From assembly GCF_030272615.1 (NCBI RefSeq), contig NC_081410.1:508611942-508652941 (forward strand): DNA of 41,000 nt, in the 5' to 3' direction. This DNA is from Cryptomeria japonica. Taxonomy: Eukaryota; Streptophyta; Pinopsida; Cupressales; Cupressaceae. The notes under the pieces are model-generated. The model was not told the DNA's origin. It worked only from the letters and a program-made list of their open reading frames with translations, and searched no databases. The position numbers were made by a program, and so were the translations under genes. This document shows positions 22,600 to 33,126 of this stretch, piece by piece (position 1 is the stretch's first letter; every line of letters starts with the position of its first letter).

Positions 22600-23859
22600 T
22601 TGTTTGGAAGACCATGGCAGTATGATCTCAAAGAACACCATAATGGATTTAGGAATACCTACTCCATGACGAAGAATGAAAAGGTCATAGATCTACTACC
22701 CCTGAATGAAAACAATGAAGAGCAGAAAGAAACTGAGTCCAAAGTGATGATGATGGAGGGCAAACCATTCCTCAAGGAGATAAAGATGGAAGAAGGAATA
22801 TGCTTTGCATTGCTTCCAATACCAACCTCAAAGGAGAAGCCTCCTGTAGATGACAGAGCAGAAGGAAAGGACAAGGATCTCAGTCAAGAAGTGAAGGAGG
22901 TCATTGGTAGATACCAAGGCATAGTTATAGATGGAGTGCCAAGGGGTTTTCCACCAATGAGAGAGATCAGTCACTGTATTGAGTTGATCCCAGGGGCTCC
23001 TTTGCCTAACAAGGTTACATACAAAATCACACCACAACAAAATGAGGAGATGGCAAGGCAGATTCAAGAGTTGCTAGATTCTGATCTGATTGGAAAGAGT
23101 CTTATCCCATGTGTAGTACCTACAATTTTGGCACCCAAAAAGGATGGAACATGGAGGCTTTGTACTGACTCAAGAGATCTCAATAAGATCACCATAAGGT
23201 ATAGATTTCCAATGCCTAGGATAGAGGATTTGCTTAATTGTTTGGGGGGTGTAAAATATTTTACTAAAATTTATTTAAAGAGTGGATACCACCAAATTAG
23301 AATTAGGCCTGGTGATGAGTGGAAAACAAACTTTAAAATAATTAAAGGGTTGTATGACGAGAAGGTTATGTCATTTGGTTTGTCTAATGCCCCAAGTACA
23401 TTCATGAGACTCATGAATAAAGTTTTGAAAGAATTCACAGGGAAGTTTGTAATAGTGTACTTGGATGACATCCTACTATTCAGTAGGATAAAAGAAGAAC
23501 ACTTGAGGCATCTAGACATGGTTATGAAAAAAATGAGTGAAGAGGAATTGATGATCAATATGGAGAAGTGTTTGTTCATGCAGGAAGAACTCATCTACCT
23601 TGGATTTGTGATTTCCAAAGGTCACTTGAAGATGGATCAAGATAAGGTAAATGCAATTCTTTCTTGGCCTACTCCTAAGACTATTGGTGAAGTTAGAAGT
23701 TTCGATGGATTAGCCACATTTTATAGAAAGTTCGTAAGAGGTTTTAGTCACATATGTAATCCAATGTTGGAAACCATAAAAGGTGGTCAAAAGTGTAGGT
23801 TCTCTTGGACAAAGGAGGCAGATGAGGCATTTGAAACTCTCAAGAAAAAGGTAGCTTAA
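22600..23859 (+). pseudogene. gypsy reverse transcriptase, motif A Asp lost
   Basis: This is the longest open stretch of the element (419 codons), in the same frame as protease. RT motifs in order are PCVVPTILAPKKDGTWRLC, DSRDLNKITI, FTKIYLKSGYHQ (motif A; the family has Asp where Tyr is encoded at 23272-23274), SFGLSNAPSTF (the family usually has PFGLSNAPSTF) and YLDD at 23458-23469. The connection and start of RNase H follow (SWTKEADEAFETLKKKV). Loss of the motif A Asp should abolish polymerisation even if translated. The TAA at 23857 ends the frame. Confidence 0.9.
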
Positions 23860-24120
23860 TAATTGGTACTTGTTGTACCTGATTTTAACAAAGTGTTTCA
23901 GAGTTTAAGCTTTGAAAAAATGGAGGCACTATCTGCTACCAAAGGAATTTAGGGTCTAAACTGACAATAAAGCCTTGATTTTAATTAATAGCCAAGAAAA
24001 GTTAAACCATAGGCACATGAAGTGGGTAGAATCCCTACAAGCATATGCCCTTTCCATAAAACACAAGAAAAGAGTAGCCAACAAAGTGGCTGATGCACTA
24101 AGTAGGAGAGTGCTAACCAT
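23860..24120 (+). pseudogene. RNase H domain with internal deletion
   Basis: After the RT stop the sequence reads VPDFNKVF (near 23878-23900) and jumps almost at once to a KKWRHYLLPKEF-type segment and TDNKALILINSQEKLN (about 23961-24000). In relatives about 50 residues lie between, including the first catalytic Asp in the ECDASG-type motif and the DKE motif. The reading frame changes across the junction, so a deletion near 23900-23915 removed the front half of the RNase H domain. The end of the domain, KRVANKVADALSRR, is intact. Confidence 0.8.
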
Positions 24121-25440
24121 ATCTAAAATCCAATTAGAAAGCATTGGGATTGATGTAATGAAAGATATGTATGATCCAAATGATGACTTTAAGGAGATTT
24201 ACAAGGCATGTCCTGAATTTGGTGAAAGGTATCATGTGGAGTTTTCTGATTTTCTGATTCAAGATGGACTTCTCTTCAAAGGTAGGAAATTGTGCATACC
24301 AAAGTGCTCAATGAGGACTAATATCATCGAGGAAAAGAATAGTGGGGCTATGGCAGGTCATTTTAGTTTAGACAAGACACTTTAATTGGTAAGGAGGCAC
24401 TACTTTTGGCCCAAATTGCAGGTTGATGTAAGAAAGTTTGTAGATGCAAGCACCATTTGCCAAAAGGCAAAAAGAAGAAGCACCAATGTTGGTCTCTATC
24501 AACCCTTACACATTCCCTCAAGACCTTGGGAAAGTGTGTTAGTGGAATTTGTAATGGGTTTACCTAGGATCCAAAAGGGGTTTGACAGTGTATTTGTGAT
24601 AGTGGATAGGTTTAGAAAAATGGCACATTTCTCTTCATGTAAGTTCACTAGTGATGCATCCTATATAGAAGATTTTTTTTTTAGAGAAGTAGCAAGGATT
24701 CATGGAATCCCATTGAATATAGTGTCTGATAGGGATGTCAAAATTGTTGGCCATTTTTGGAGAACTTTATGGAGGAAACTTGGCACCAATCTGTCCTTCT
24801 CATCAGCCTATCATCCACAAATGGATGGACAGACAAAGGTAGTAAACCAGTCATTAGGGAATTTGTTGAGATGTCTTACAAGGCAGCATGGTGAAAAGTG
24901 GGATTCAATCCTACCTCGGGCTGAGTTTGCCTAAAATGACATTGTAAATAGAAGCACAAGGAATTCACCATTTTAGATTGTGTATGGGTTACATCCAAGA
25001 GGGGTATTTGAGTTGAGAAAACTATCCCATATGGATCCCATAAGTGCAAATGGTGAGAGGTTTGCTGAGGCCATAAAGGAAGTTCATGAGAAGGTCAAAA
25101 TACAACATCAAAGGTAATCAGACAAGTACAAGGAACATGCTGATCAGAAAAGGAGAGAAGTGAAATTTTAAATTGGAGATTTGGTTTGGGCAAATTTGAG
25201 GAAGGAAAGGTTACCCAAGGGCAAACACACTAAGCTCATGCAGAGGAAAGTAGGACCATGTCAAATATTGAAGAAGTTTGGCACCAATGCTTATGAAAAT
25301 CAATTACCATCAGACCTTGGCATATCTCCTATTTTTAATTTTTGTGATTTGACTCATTTTAAAGGTGATTCTAATGTAGGTAGCTCACATAAGGCCCTAG
25401 AAGATGTAGCAGATATAGACATTCCCAAACATGAGCCACC
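24121..25440 (+). pseudogene. gypsy integrase with altered DDE residues
   Basis: The HHCC zinc domain is present but eroded: MAGHF keeps one His, the first His position reads Asn, and the first Cys of the C-x2-C pair reads Ser (ASTICQ). In the catalytic core the first Asp is Glu (LVEFVMGLPR, codon 24545-24547), the second is kept (SDRDVK, 24728-24730), and the Glu is Lys (GQTKVVNQSLGNLLR, codon 24836-24838). In-frame stops lie at 24383 (TAA) and 24932 (TAA), with more near 24976, 25117 and 25169. A GPY/F-like module (KVGPCQILKKFGTNAYE) lies at about 25247-25300. The enzyme would join element cDNA to host DNA. It is inactive on several counts. Confidence 0.88.
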
Positions 25441-25441
25441 T

Positions 25442-25732
25442 AAGATTGAGAAAGTGTTGGACACCAAGATTTTAAAGAAGAATAAGAACAATGAGTACAA
25501 GCAATACTTGGTCAAATGGAAAGGAAAACCAAACTCTAAAGCCATTTGGTTGGATGAAGATAAGATCAAGAAGCATGGCACTACATTGCATGACCTCATC
25601 TCAAGTGGACTTGAGATTCATTCACCCAGGGAGTACATGGTGAAGGAGCACCTCAAGACTATGATGATAAGTGTAGTAAAGCATAAAGGTCATGCATGGG
25701 AATGTGACCTTTCAATCTATGTGATAGTGTAG
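25442..25732 (+). pseudogene. chromodomain and Pol C-terminus, running into the LTR
   Basis: KIEKVLDTKIL ... EYKQYLVKWKGKPNSKAIWL ... IKKHG (25442-25579) is a chromodomain with the conserved aromatic cage positions Y, W and W present. In plant chromoviruses this domain sits at the integrase C-terminus and is thought to steer integration toward particular chromatin. The frame is open and ends at TAG 25730-25732, 95 bases inside the 3' LTR, which begins at 25638. So the last about 31 codons of Pol are LTR-encoded. Confidence 0.85.
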
Positions 25733-27197
25733 TCTTGTTTGTTTGATTTTTATAATAAACCCCACCTTGTAACCCAATGACATGGATTTGGCAAATTGAT
25801 GAGCCACCATGGGCATATGGGCCTAGGGGTATTTAGTTGAGTATTTTATAGGTTCTTATGTGTTGGAGATGTCTTATAAATTTTTAGGACATGTTGAAAC
25901 ATCTCTAGGTAGGCGGATTTAACATATGTCAAAAGTTGCTTAAACTTGACAACTTTCGCTGACAACTTTGAATGACAACTTTTGGTTACAAATAAAAAAT
26001 TCCTTCCAACGGTCCCCTAAGTTCAAACAATGGTTCATAACCATTGAGGAATGTATTAAATTTCATTCCCAATCATAATTGGAGAGAGAGTATGACTTTG
26101 TAAACATTTGACATCATTGAAGTAATATGATTCTGAGAATTTCCTGCAATTTTGTTATTCTACATTGTGTAACATACTGTAAGATCATTTTGGAATTAGG
26201 AAACCACTAGGATGTGATAGAGTGTCCAATAAACTTTCAGATGCATCAATTCTGAGACCCTAATTCACCAAGACAAGGGAGAAACCTGCCATTTTATGGA
26301 AGTGGTCTAGATTTGACAGTTTTGCCTAGGGTTTTGCAAAGAAATGGCCTTACCGTGCTAATCCTTCATTGGTGGTTCATGAATTTGGAGGGGATGAAAG
26401 AATCAAAATTTATTTTAGGATTTTTAAGGCCTTTTGCAGGTTAGGACCAGTTGGAGGCGAGGGTTTGATTTATTAAGGTGGGCAACTCCATGTGGCCATC
26501 GTGCAAGTGTAAGCAAACAGGTCTCACATCAAGAGTTAGAGATCTGATCATGACCTAAGAATTAGGAATTGGTACATTTTCCATGTCCTAAGAGTGTTCC
26601 TTGACTTGGTATGGTGAGTTAAGGTCTGTGTCTACACACTGCTTTGTAAAATAGGCCTAATTGGGGTTATTAGGTCTCCTAACTAGAATAGGGTTTGGAT
26701 TCTTGTGTTTCCAACCGGTCAAAACCCTTAGGATATATTTTGTATCTCTCAAAAGGGTATCCAAATATATAATTTTTTGCCTAATTATTCTAGATAAATA
26801 AGGAGCTAAGTGTAGAAAACCGGTCTAGTAGGGCTACTAGGATTAGTAGGCCTTATTGCAGCGGTTACCCCAAACCGGTAGAGGGAACCTAAATGTATTG
26901 ATTGAAGGAGGTCTCCTTGGCCTAAGGGACTTCATATCAAAACCTTGGATAGAAATTGTTGCATGGGAGAAGGGACAAACCCATTGTTGGCCATAGGGTC
27001 CTTAAGAGCCTCTAGAAGACCTTAGGAGATGCTCAATGAAAGAGACCTTGTTAGGGACCTTCTTTGGAAGAAAGGGATGTGGGACTTGTCAAACTAGTAT
27101 TCCTTGACCCCTTGTAGTGTGTTGTGATTGCTAGGGTCCTCGGCGTGCTCTTGGATTAGGGGAACCTATCTTATACCTATACCAGGGCTCTACATCA
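25638..27197 (+). repeat. 3' LTR of the chromovirus (1560 bp)
   Basis: It runs from TGGTGAAGGAG to CTACATCA and is followed by TSD TATCA (27198-27202). It carries the 65-bp segment (about 26904-26968, bounded by GAAGG repeats) lost from the 5' LTR. There is no strong purine tract just before it; CCCAGGGAGTACA is the closest. Confidence 0.9.
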
Positions 27198-27202
27198 TAT
27201 CA
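27198..27202. repeat. TSD TATCA, right copy
   Basis: Exact match to 19576-19580, which fixes the right boundary of the chromovirus. Confidence 0.88.
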
Positions 27203-28837
27203 TAATATAAAATATAACATTACCAAATACTCATAATATATTATGGGATGCATTATAAATTGAATATAGACAAAAAATTTTTATTGATGATATTTCTTTC
27301 TAGATTGTTTCTTTTCATTTGATTATAATTTTAGAGAGAAGAGTGAACATGTAGACCACAATAGACTCTATAACCTTTACTTAAAGTATGTGAGACAACT
27401 AGTGCCCCATTAATGAATAGAGATAGATTCAAATCTGAAATGAATCTGTTGTCACTTAACTTTGAGTTATGAACTAGGTAAGCAATGTTTCAATCCTTTC
27501 ATGTTAAAAACTATAATATTAATTGCATGTAAACTTTATTGCATTTTATGTCAAAATCGAATAAGAAAACCTTTCCTTTCACTTTTTGCTAATATAGAAT
27601 AAATGAATATAAGAATTGACTTTGAGTTTTCCTACACGAGTTATGTGTACTCTTCATGGGTTAGTCTACCTAAATATTTTTATCACACAACAAGATATTC
27701 CTAATTTATAGTGAAGGAAGTGTATTTTGTTTAACATAAAAAAACAATTTTGACATAAATTATATGAAAACTATTACATCTTTATTCAAAATCATGCCGT
27801 TAAATGGACAATGCAAACCATTTTAACCATTTTAACCATTTTATGGTCATTTTATACTTCACCATACATGTACCAATTAGATAAAGTAAAAGAGGGTCCA
27901 AACCCTTTTATAAAAAAGTCATTAAAGTGGTTGAGTGGTGTATCACAAGTGGTAAGACAATCAGAAGATTGAAAAATAGAAACACACAAGGACCAACGAG
28001 AACAAAAAAATACTCCATCTATGCATATAAGGTAATAAATAATTATCTTATTTTTAATGACAAAAAACAACCTCTCAGCAATTTGATACTTACAAATAGT
28101 CAATAATTAATACTTTTTAAAATTTATGCACAAAATGTTGATATTGGCCTATCCAAAAATAGTGTTCATTTTTTCTTAATAAATTTGAAATAATAAAAGT
28201 CTGAAGAGGTTTTAGGTCATAGGACTAGGAAAGGAGCAACTCGACCAGCCCTTCTCTTCTATAGTGCACATTGATTTGGATGGTTTCTCGGATGGGCCCC
28301 TACTCTATAATGGGGGTCAATTCCTAATCTGAGAAGAATTAGGCAGGGAGTCTCTTGCCTACTTACTATAGGGATGGGAGTGAAGAATAAGAGATAACAA
28401 CGGAATAAGGAAATGATTTCATTGACTCAATTATTCCTCTCCAAGTACCTAAAGGTCCTCCTCACAATCGCTCCTTGTGATGTTACGGAACCATGGCAAT
28501 TAGGATCTCATTTATAATGTTACTTATTAATTTAGTGTCTACCAATCAAACACAGTCTATCCATCCACAAGAAAATATGCTTAAGCCATACGTACCGTCT
28601 ATCTCTGTATATATAAATTGTGTTATTCCTATGTAATATTTATTGTTAATTTTACTGGTCTACAACAAAATCAAAATATTTTTAAGAGTTTATCTCAACG
28701 TTCCTAATTATTTGCACATAGAAAACTTCATCTACCAATCAAAATCTTTAAACTCACAGTTTTCCATCATTTTCTTCTCACAAATACTGATGATGACTCT
28801 GAATTGCACTCAAATATTCCTCTTTCTCCTCCTTGTG
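27203..28837. other. AT-rich spacer, no supportable gene
   Basis: Mostly AT-rich DNA with no recognisable protein. A block at about 28200-28500 is clearly less AT-rich and reads differently (GGATGGGCCCC, CTCTTGCCTACTTACTATAGGG), but I cannot match it to anything. A 9-bp tandem repeat lies at 27817-27843. Confidence 0.45.
27817..27843. repeat. 9-bp tandem repeat ACCATTTTA x3
   Basis: Three perfect ACCATTTTA units, followed by a diverged TGGTCATTTTA. It is a short minisatellite in AT-rich DNA. Confidence 0.85.
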
Positions 28838-28842
28838 GAGGT

Positions 28843-29303
28843 TGTTAGCGTATGCACTAGAATCTTGTTCGTGATTTGCGAATAACTGTTTGTTCCACCA
28901 TAACATCTGTGCGTATGTTAAGTCTAACCAAGGTGAAGGATATATTAACATTGTTATCTCTGCCATTTTCAATGCATGCAGGCTTAGCTCAATGGAGTTC
29001 TTACCTCCATGATTTAGTTAGAACAATAATTGCATTTAATCTGACAAAGGAAGAGTGCATGTTTAACATAATGTATATCCTTTGTAATTTCCTAATCTAC
29101 CATAATTTCTCTGTTCATGCGGTGACTATTTCTATATTAATATGCGATTTGCATAATGTAATATAAGATGGCTAATACAATTTTCTTTCTTAGCTTCTCT
29201 GGTTTTCATCTTTTGTGCTATTATATGTAGTTTTTCTTTTATTATTTTCTAGCTAGATCTTGTGCAGATTTGCACTCTGTTTGCAGATTTGGAAAATTCT
29301 ACA
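28843..29303 (+). repeat. 5' LTR of the compact element (461 bp)
   Basis: It runs from TGTTAGCGTATGCAC to GGAAAATTCTACA, with the PBS adjoining. The same length as the 3' copy shows there has been no net insertion or deletion. Confidence 0.93.
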
Positions 29304-29315
29304 TGGTATCAGAGC
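29304..29315 (+). other. primer-binding site (Met-tRNA type)
   Basis: TGGTATCAGAGC, a perfect match with no gap after the LTR end. Confidence 0.93.
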
Positions 29316-29447
29316 AAAGGTTGCTAGGAAGAAGAAGCTAAACACTTTTATTTGCAGGTAGTGAAGATAGAGTTGTTTTAGATTGGAATAGCCATTGTAT
29401 TGAAAGTTTTGTTTTTGTATCTTTTTGGAGATATTTTTAAGGAGTGA

Positions 29448-30330
29448 ATGATGTATATGTATAAGGGTTGCAGATGCAGGTATTGTGAAAGCAATCAACA
29501 TGGGCATGAATGGTGTCCCCATTTCTCACATAATGCATTTCTACTCTTTTTTGGAAATGCATCAGAATCGCAAGGTACTACTTCTCCACCTACAAAAATA
29601 GTTGATGTACCTTCACCTTCACCTACAAGTTTGATAGAGATCTTGGCTTCTTCGAATGCTACATCAGATTGTCTTTAGCAAGTTCATTCGTGTCCTCTTG
29701 ATGAGTAAGATATCATCCTATAAGATATTTATCATTTGTTTGTTGAATCTCTCTTTGATCATGATGACAATTTTGAGGACGCGTGTCTTCCCTCTGATGT
29801 CGGCTCGCATCAAGTTGCATCTTCTTTTTGTTTGGATTCTCTTGTTTTCTCTCAACCACTCCATGCTACTATCTTGACACATCCTGATTCATATCTGAAC
29901 AAATCTCACACTTCAGTGGTCACTGTTCTGGAATCTTGTATGGAAGAGTCATAGTTTAGCATTGGATTGGAGAAACATGAGTATTTTTTAGAACCATTCA
30001 TCTTGATTCCTTCATAAATTTCACTTGAGTGGGAATTCAGCAGTTTGATAACTTGAGGTTTCTATCTTTCAAAAGGAAGAGGCATCATTTTTTGGAAGAG
30101 AACCTACTACAGCATTCGCTTTGCTACATTCGGTATTGACATTCTTTCTCTTCTTTGTGAAGGCACAAATAGCCACTTTCTGCGAGATCTTTGGTTGCAA
30201 GACATTGTAGCATATTAAGTATCATGCAGAGTGGGTTTATTTTCCAATGGGTTTATTTTCCAATGGGTTTTCCCTCTTTCCTCTTTCCTTTCAGTAGGTT
30301 TATCTCTCCTCACTTAGACTTAAGGGTGGG
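29448..30330 (+). pseudogene. internal remnant, possible degenerate Gag tail
   Basis: A short frame from 29448 to 29678 encodes CRYCESNQHGHEWC, which has Cys and His spaced almost like a retroviral zinc knuckle (C-x2-C-x6-H-x2-C instead of C-x2-C-x4-H-x4-C). A P/S/T-rich piece follows, as at the end of some copia Gags. Beyond it (29680-29950) an acidic open stretch continues in other frames with no family I know. A 16-bp tandem repeat, TGGGTTTATTTTCCAA x2, lies at 30232-30263. The purine tract ends at 30330. The Gag assignment is tentative. Confidence 0.35.
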
Positions 30331-30791
30331 TGTTAGCGGATGCACCAGAATCAAGTTCGTGATTTGTGGATAACTATTTGTTCCACCGTAACATCTGTGT
30401 GCATGTTAAGTCTAACCAAGGAGAAGGACGAATTACTATTGTTATCTCCACCATTTTCAATGCATGCAGGCTTAGCTCAATGGATTTATTACCTCCATGA
30501 TTTAGTTAGAACAATAATTGCATTTAATCTGACAAAGGAAGAGTGCATGTTTAACATAATGCATGTCCTTTGTAATTTCCTAATCCACCGTAATTTCTCT
30601 GTTCATGCGGTGGCTATTTCTGTATTAATATGCAATTTGCATAATGTAATATAAGATGGTTAATATAATTTCCTTTCTTAGCTGCTTTGGTTTTCATCTT
30701 TTGTGCTATTATCTGTAGTTTTGCTTTTATTATTTTCTAACTAGATCTTGTGCAGATCTGCACTCTGTTCGCAGGTTTGGAAAATTCTACA
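30331..30791 (+). repeat. 3' LTR of the compact element (461 bp)
   Basis: It runs from TGTTAGCGGATGCACC to GGAAAATTCTACA, followed directly by TSD GAGGT (30792-30796), which also precedes the 5' LTR at 28838-28842. Confidence 0.93.
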
Positions 30792-30796
30792 GAGGT

Positions 30797-31020
30797 TACT
30801 GCTAGTTAGTTCCAGATTTTCCTATTTTTCTTGCTGGTGGGAATGGTTGTAGATTGCATTCAAATATTTGGTGGGTGTCTTAAAAGTGTTTAGAAATGAT
30901 AACAGGAGGCAAGTCGAAATGAACATTGGAATGGGTCCAAAATTCCATAGAAATAGAGGCAAGGAGAAGTAAAATGCTCTCTATCCTAGTGACCAAAACT
31001 AAGCCACTCTGTCGATTGCC
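30797..31020. other. spacer, nothing recognisable
   Basis: Sequence between the compact element and the DUF599-like fragment. On the minus strand it would hold the 3' part of that gene, but no matching residues can be read. Confidence 0.4.
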
Positions 31021-31322
31021 CTATACTCTTTGCGCACTAGCCATCTCGGGCGCAAACTGAGGTGTGTTTACGAGGAAGCCTACAGGACTGTAATACCTCA
31101 CGTATTGCGTATTGCAAATGAATGCCATCAGAAAACATAGAAACAACACCATGCACTTGACAAAAGAAGTGACAGATCCTTTCATTCCATACATAGTCCA
31201 ATCCCCAAGAGTAGTGCCCACATCCATCAGTTAAACCACCATAGACTAGTACCCAAAAGCGTGGATGCCATTATGCCGTTTCGTAGAGTTTGACTGCTAG
31301 TATCCCAATTCTTCATCGCCTC
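31021..31322 (-). pseudogene. DUF599-like membrane protein exon fragment
   Basis: The minus strand reads QTLRNGIMASTLLGT (about 31249-31295). This resembles the conserved QTLRN-IM-TLLAT part of plant DUF599 (PF04654) proteins. After a one-base frame change and a stop near 31226-31240 it continues as a 68-codon frame with a hydrophobic stretch, CMVLFLCFLMAFICNTQ, and YYSPVGFLVNTP, again like DUF599 (N-Q--RYY-H--FL-N-P). An intron-like acceptor, TTTTGCAG, ends at 31323, just before the fragment. DUF599 proteins are predicted membrane proteins of unknown function. No other exon is visible. I take it as a decayed or captured gene fragment; the family call is from memory of its motifs. Confidence 0.55.
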
Positions 31323-31325
31323 CTG

Positions 31326-32312
31326 CAAAATCAGGCCACCCATCTTAAACATCTGGAGTTTTTGTGTATAAAAATGCACAAGCACACTAACGTGATGATA
31401 TTTATATATTCTAAGTTTGTATCACCTTTTTTCCAATATTATGGTGGTTTATATTGGTCTAAGAAACTAACAACTTCTTTATGAACAAGTAGTGTGTTGT
31501 TTCTTATAAACTGCAGTTTTGACTCGATATTTTGGGAAAGGGGTCCTAGTTCCATAAAAAGTAGAGTTGGGAAAAGAAGCAGGGACATGTCTCATACAAA
31601 GTAGAGTTGGGAAAAGGAGCAGGAACCTGGACTTATACGAAGTTATTGACAATCATAATTGACACAATGTATAACAGTCACAAGATATCGAAAATTCAAA
31701 CAATAAAGAGAGACCTAAAGCAAAATTGTTCATTGCAAATAGACAACAAATGACACAATTAAACAGTTGTGTTAAATATGGAGGACACACCCTTAATCCA
31801 TATGAGGGGATGTGATAGATTGTATTTGGGAATAGTATAAAAAAACTTGTGATACTCACCACTAGATAATAAAGAAGACATAGGATAAAATGTTTCGTTG
31901 ATTCTAGTAAGAGGCAAGCCCAAAGTGGAGAGATGAACCCTACAAAAGAGGGATCATTCAAGTTGCAAGGGGGTCACTCGTAGTATTCCCAAGAATGGGT
32001 GGGGCAGTATGAAAAACCTATGAAATTAGTGTATTGAGAGTCAGCAACACAAGAATAATAGCAGGAATAGAGGACCCCAAAATCATAGTCTAGGTCAAAA
32101 CCCAACATCATAGACAAGATCACGATTAGTATTCTTCAACCAAAAGAAGGAATCTAAAATCAAAATAAGGAAATTAAAACTTTAATATGAGGACAAGCTG
32201 AAAGAAAATGATCAATAGAAAAAAAGTCTACACCAAGAAAAGATACCTCCATAATCCATAGCTTGACTCCACAAGTAGTCCCCAACCTATAAAATTACCT
32301 CAAGTGGGACAA
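31326..32312. other. spacer with a 40-bp tandem duplication, no gene
   Basis: Apart from the duplication at 31558-31638 I see only chance open frames on both strands. The five bases before the next LTR are AAAAC (32313-32317), a possible TSD. Confidence 0.45.
31558..31638. repeat. about 40-bp tandem duplication (2 copies)
   Basis: Units 31558-31597 and 31598-31638 both begin AAAGTAGAGTTGGGAAAAG and end TTATAC or TCATAC. A partial related string, GGGAAAGGGGTCCTAGTTCC, lies just upstream. Confidence 0.8.
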
Positions 32313-32317
32313 AAAAC

Positions 32318-33033
32318 TGTTGGAATTTATTGTCTTGGCCACTAGTTCAACCCACAACAGATATCTCCCCACCTACTTGTTAGGAGAGAGGTTAAGCAAG
32401 ACAACCTGGAGATAGATTCGAATAGATTTTGGGATCTAATCCCAAATGCTCCTAACGTGCACAACAAAAGACTACAATGGAATTAAATGAGGTAGGTAAG
32501 TTTGAATTTGAACTTTGAGGGGGAATTTTGAATGGTCAACATGTGGAAAAAAAGGGAGAACATTCTCTAGATAGAGGGGGTATCCAGTCAAGTTCAGATC
32601 AACAGATCAAAAAGAAGTGCAACTCCAGAGTGAGTGCAGGAAATAGAATTTTTACAAGAGCAACATGTGTGTGAGTGTTTTTTCAATAGAGCAAGATAGC
32701 TCCTGACTGCATGGTTTGTCAGTTGAGCCATGATTGCTCCTAACTATGTGTAGCTCCAAGTGAGCATTGTAGTGAGCTCATAGAAGCTCCATTTTGTGTA
32801 GAATAGAGCAACTTCTGATCATTGCATGTATATTTGTAATTTGTAGTTAATTTATAGTTTTTAATCTATACTTTGTCATTTCCAGTTCATTTAATAGAAA
32901 ACAAGATAGCTTTCATGTCTCCTTGCGTGCTATTGACTTTATTCCTATGTTGTGTTCCCTATTGTTTAGGAATTGAGACAACAGTCTTTCTGTGTTTTTG
33001 GGTCTGCCCATCTTGAGAGATACTGATCTCTCA
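32318..33033 (+). repeat. 5' LTR of the copia element (716 bp)
   Basis: It runs from TGTTGGAATTTATTGTC to CTGATCTCTCA and aligns along its full length with 37473-38192. Confidence 0.9.
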
Positions 33034-33036
33034 TAT

Positions 33037-33048
33037 TGGTAGTAGAGC
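33037..33048 (+). other. primer-binding site, mutated
   Basis: TGGTAGTAGAGC lies three bases after the LTR. It differs at two positions from TGGTATCAGAGC. Confidence 0.75.
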
Positions 33049-33126
33049 TATAGAGCTATAGAGCCCTAAATCTTTGTGCTTGGGCATTTGTATTTTTTGG
33101 GTATTTGAGTTTTGTGTGTAGGATAC

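Larger units (their letters stand above)
19581..27197 (+). mobile_element. full-length Ty3/gypsy chromovirus, inactive
   Basis: This is a 7617-bp element with LTRs at 19581-21076 and 25638-27197, a PBS at 21080 and TSD TATCA. The internal order is gag with zinc knuckle, DSG protease, RT with YLDD, RNase H remnant, integrase and chromodomain. That is the Ty3/gypsy order, and the C-terminal chromodomain marks the chromovirus branch. Decay includes at least six in-frame stops, a 10-bp duplication in gag, an RNase H deletion and substitutions at RT and integrase catalytic positions. It cannot move by itself. Confidence 0.93.
28843..30791 (+). mobile_element. compact non-autonomous LTR element (1949 bp)
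   Basis: Two 461-bp LTRs (28843-29303, 30331-30791), a perfect PBS at 29304-29315, a purine tract CTTAAGGGTGGG just before the 3' LTR, and exact TSDs GAGGT at 28838-28842 and 30792-30796. The internal part is 1027 bp and contains no pol motif. A hand alignment of the LTRs gives about 38 substitutions and no net indel, so it is old. It fits the small LARD or large TRIM class mobilised in trans. Confidence 0.92.

Noticed and set aside
31653-31961. Minus-strand 102-codon hydrophobic frame
   Set aside because: Compositional: AT-rich DNA giving L, F, I and C-rich text without a family pattern, start context or neighbours that support it.
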